Shown: positions 61,894 through 64,000 of the stretch, in pieces
Layout: each line of letters opens with the position of its first letter
Numbering within the stretch: position 1 is the stretch's first letter
DNA from: Shewanella cyperi
GTDB lineage: Bacteria > Pseudomonadota > Gammaproteobacteria > Enterobacterales > Shewanellaceae
Reading direction: 5' to 3'
Assembly: GCF_017354985.1 (NCBI RefSeq)
Contig: NZ_CP071501.1
Span: 2,375,501-2,439,500, forward strand
DNA length: 64,000 nt
Position numbers and translations under genes: made by a program
Notes under the pieces: model-generated
Database searches by the model: none
What the model was told of the DNA's origin: nothing
Seen by the model: only the letters and a program-made list of their open reading frames with translations

Positions 61894-64000
<2,107 letters not shown>

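Overview
The window looks like a chromosome segment of a marine gammaproteobacterium, most probably Shewanella. The reasons are the yejK-yejL-yejM cluster, a NadE beginning MKGQILREM, PhoPQ, many c-di-GMP proteins, an octaheme HAO-like cytochrome paired with a NapC/NirT tetraheme, and secreted or lipoprotein peptidases of types common in that genus. Most of the sequence is moderately GC-rich. Two stretches differ: about 18.5-22.9 kb and about 36.4-37.8 kb are clearly AT-richer.

Layout. 1-9.5 kb: a secreted subtilisin-like protease (cut by the left edge), a methyl-accepting chemotaxis protein, and a membrane PAS-GGDEF-EAL protein. 9.6-17.5 kb: a metallophosphoesterase lipoprotein with an 18-bp repeat tract, the HAO-like/NapC cytochrome pair, a LysE-type exporter, a COG3146 protein and gamma-glutamyltransferase. 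17.5-22.9 kb: a dispersed structured repeat (copy A), then an AT-rich run of small same-strand genes separated by attC-like sites with no integrase in view. This resembles an integrase-less integron cassette cluster. 23-32 kb: peptidases (M20, two tandem M3, M23), a QueD-like protein and a DUF4336 protein. 32.3-35.8 kb: yejK, yejL, yejM and tRNA-Pro(GGG). 35.9-39.1 kb: a DUF7010 protein, an AT-rich membrane protein, a gene remnant and copies B and C of the structured repeat. 39.1-46 kb: a three-gene ABC exporter (ATPase, FtsX-like permease, adaptor) and a dCache diguanylate cyclase. 46-52.4 kb: nadE, a second LysE exporter, and a sigma-54-type two-component system divergent from a coiled-coil envelope protein. 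52.4-61.1 kb: a PhnCDE-like (or selenate-type) ABC transporter, PhoPQ, a 2OG-Fe(II) oxygenase, a degenerate HD-GYP protein, a DUF3135 protein and CorA. 61.4-64 kb: the 3' end of an rRNA operon on the minus strand (5S, and 23S cut by the right edge), with the relic of a second 5S end downstream.

How the parts work together. Secreted and lipoprotein peptidases plus gamma-glutamyltransferase suggest peptide scavenging. The NapC-type protein probably links the quinol pool to the octaheme enzyme. Three c-di-GMP proteins have different active-site states: EAL intact with GGDEF degenerate, GGEEF intact, and HD-GYP with GSP in place of GYP. The least explained parts are the repeat family near 17.9 and 38-39 kb, the attC-linked cassette cluster, and the histidine kinase/regulator/envelope-protein set at 47.8-51.9 kb.
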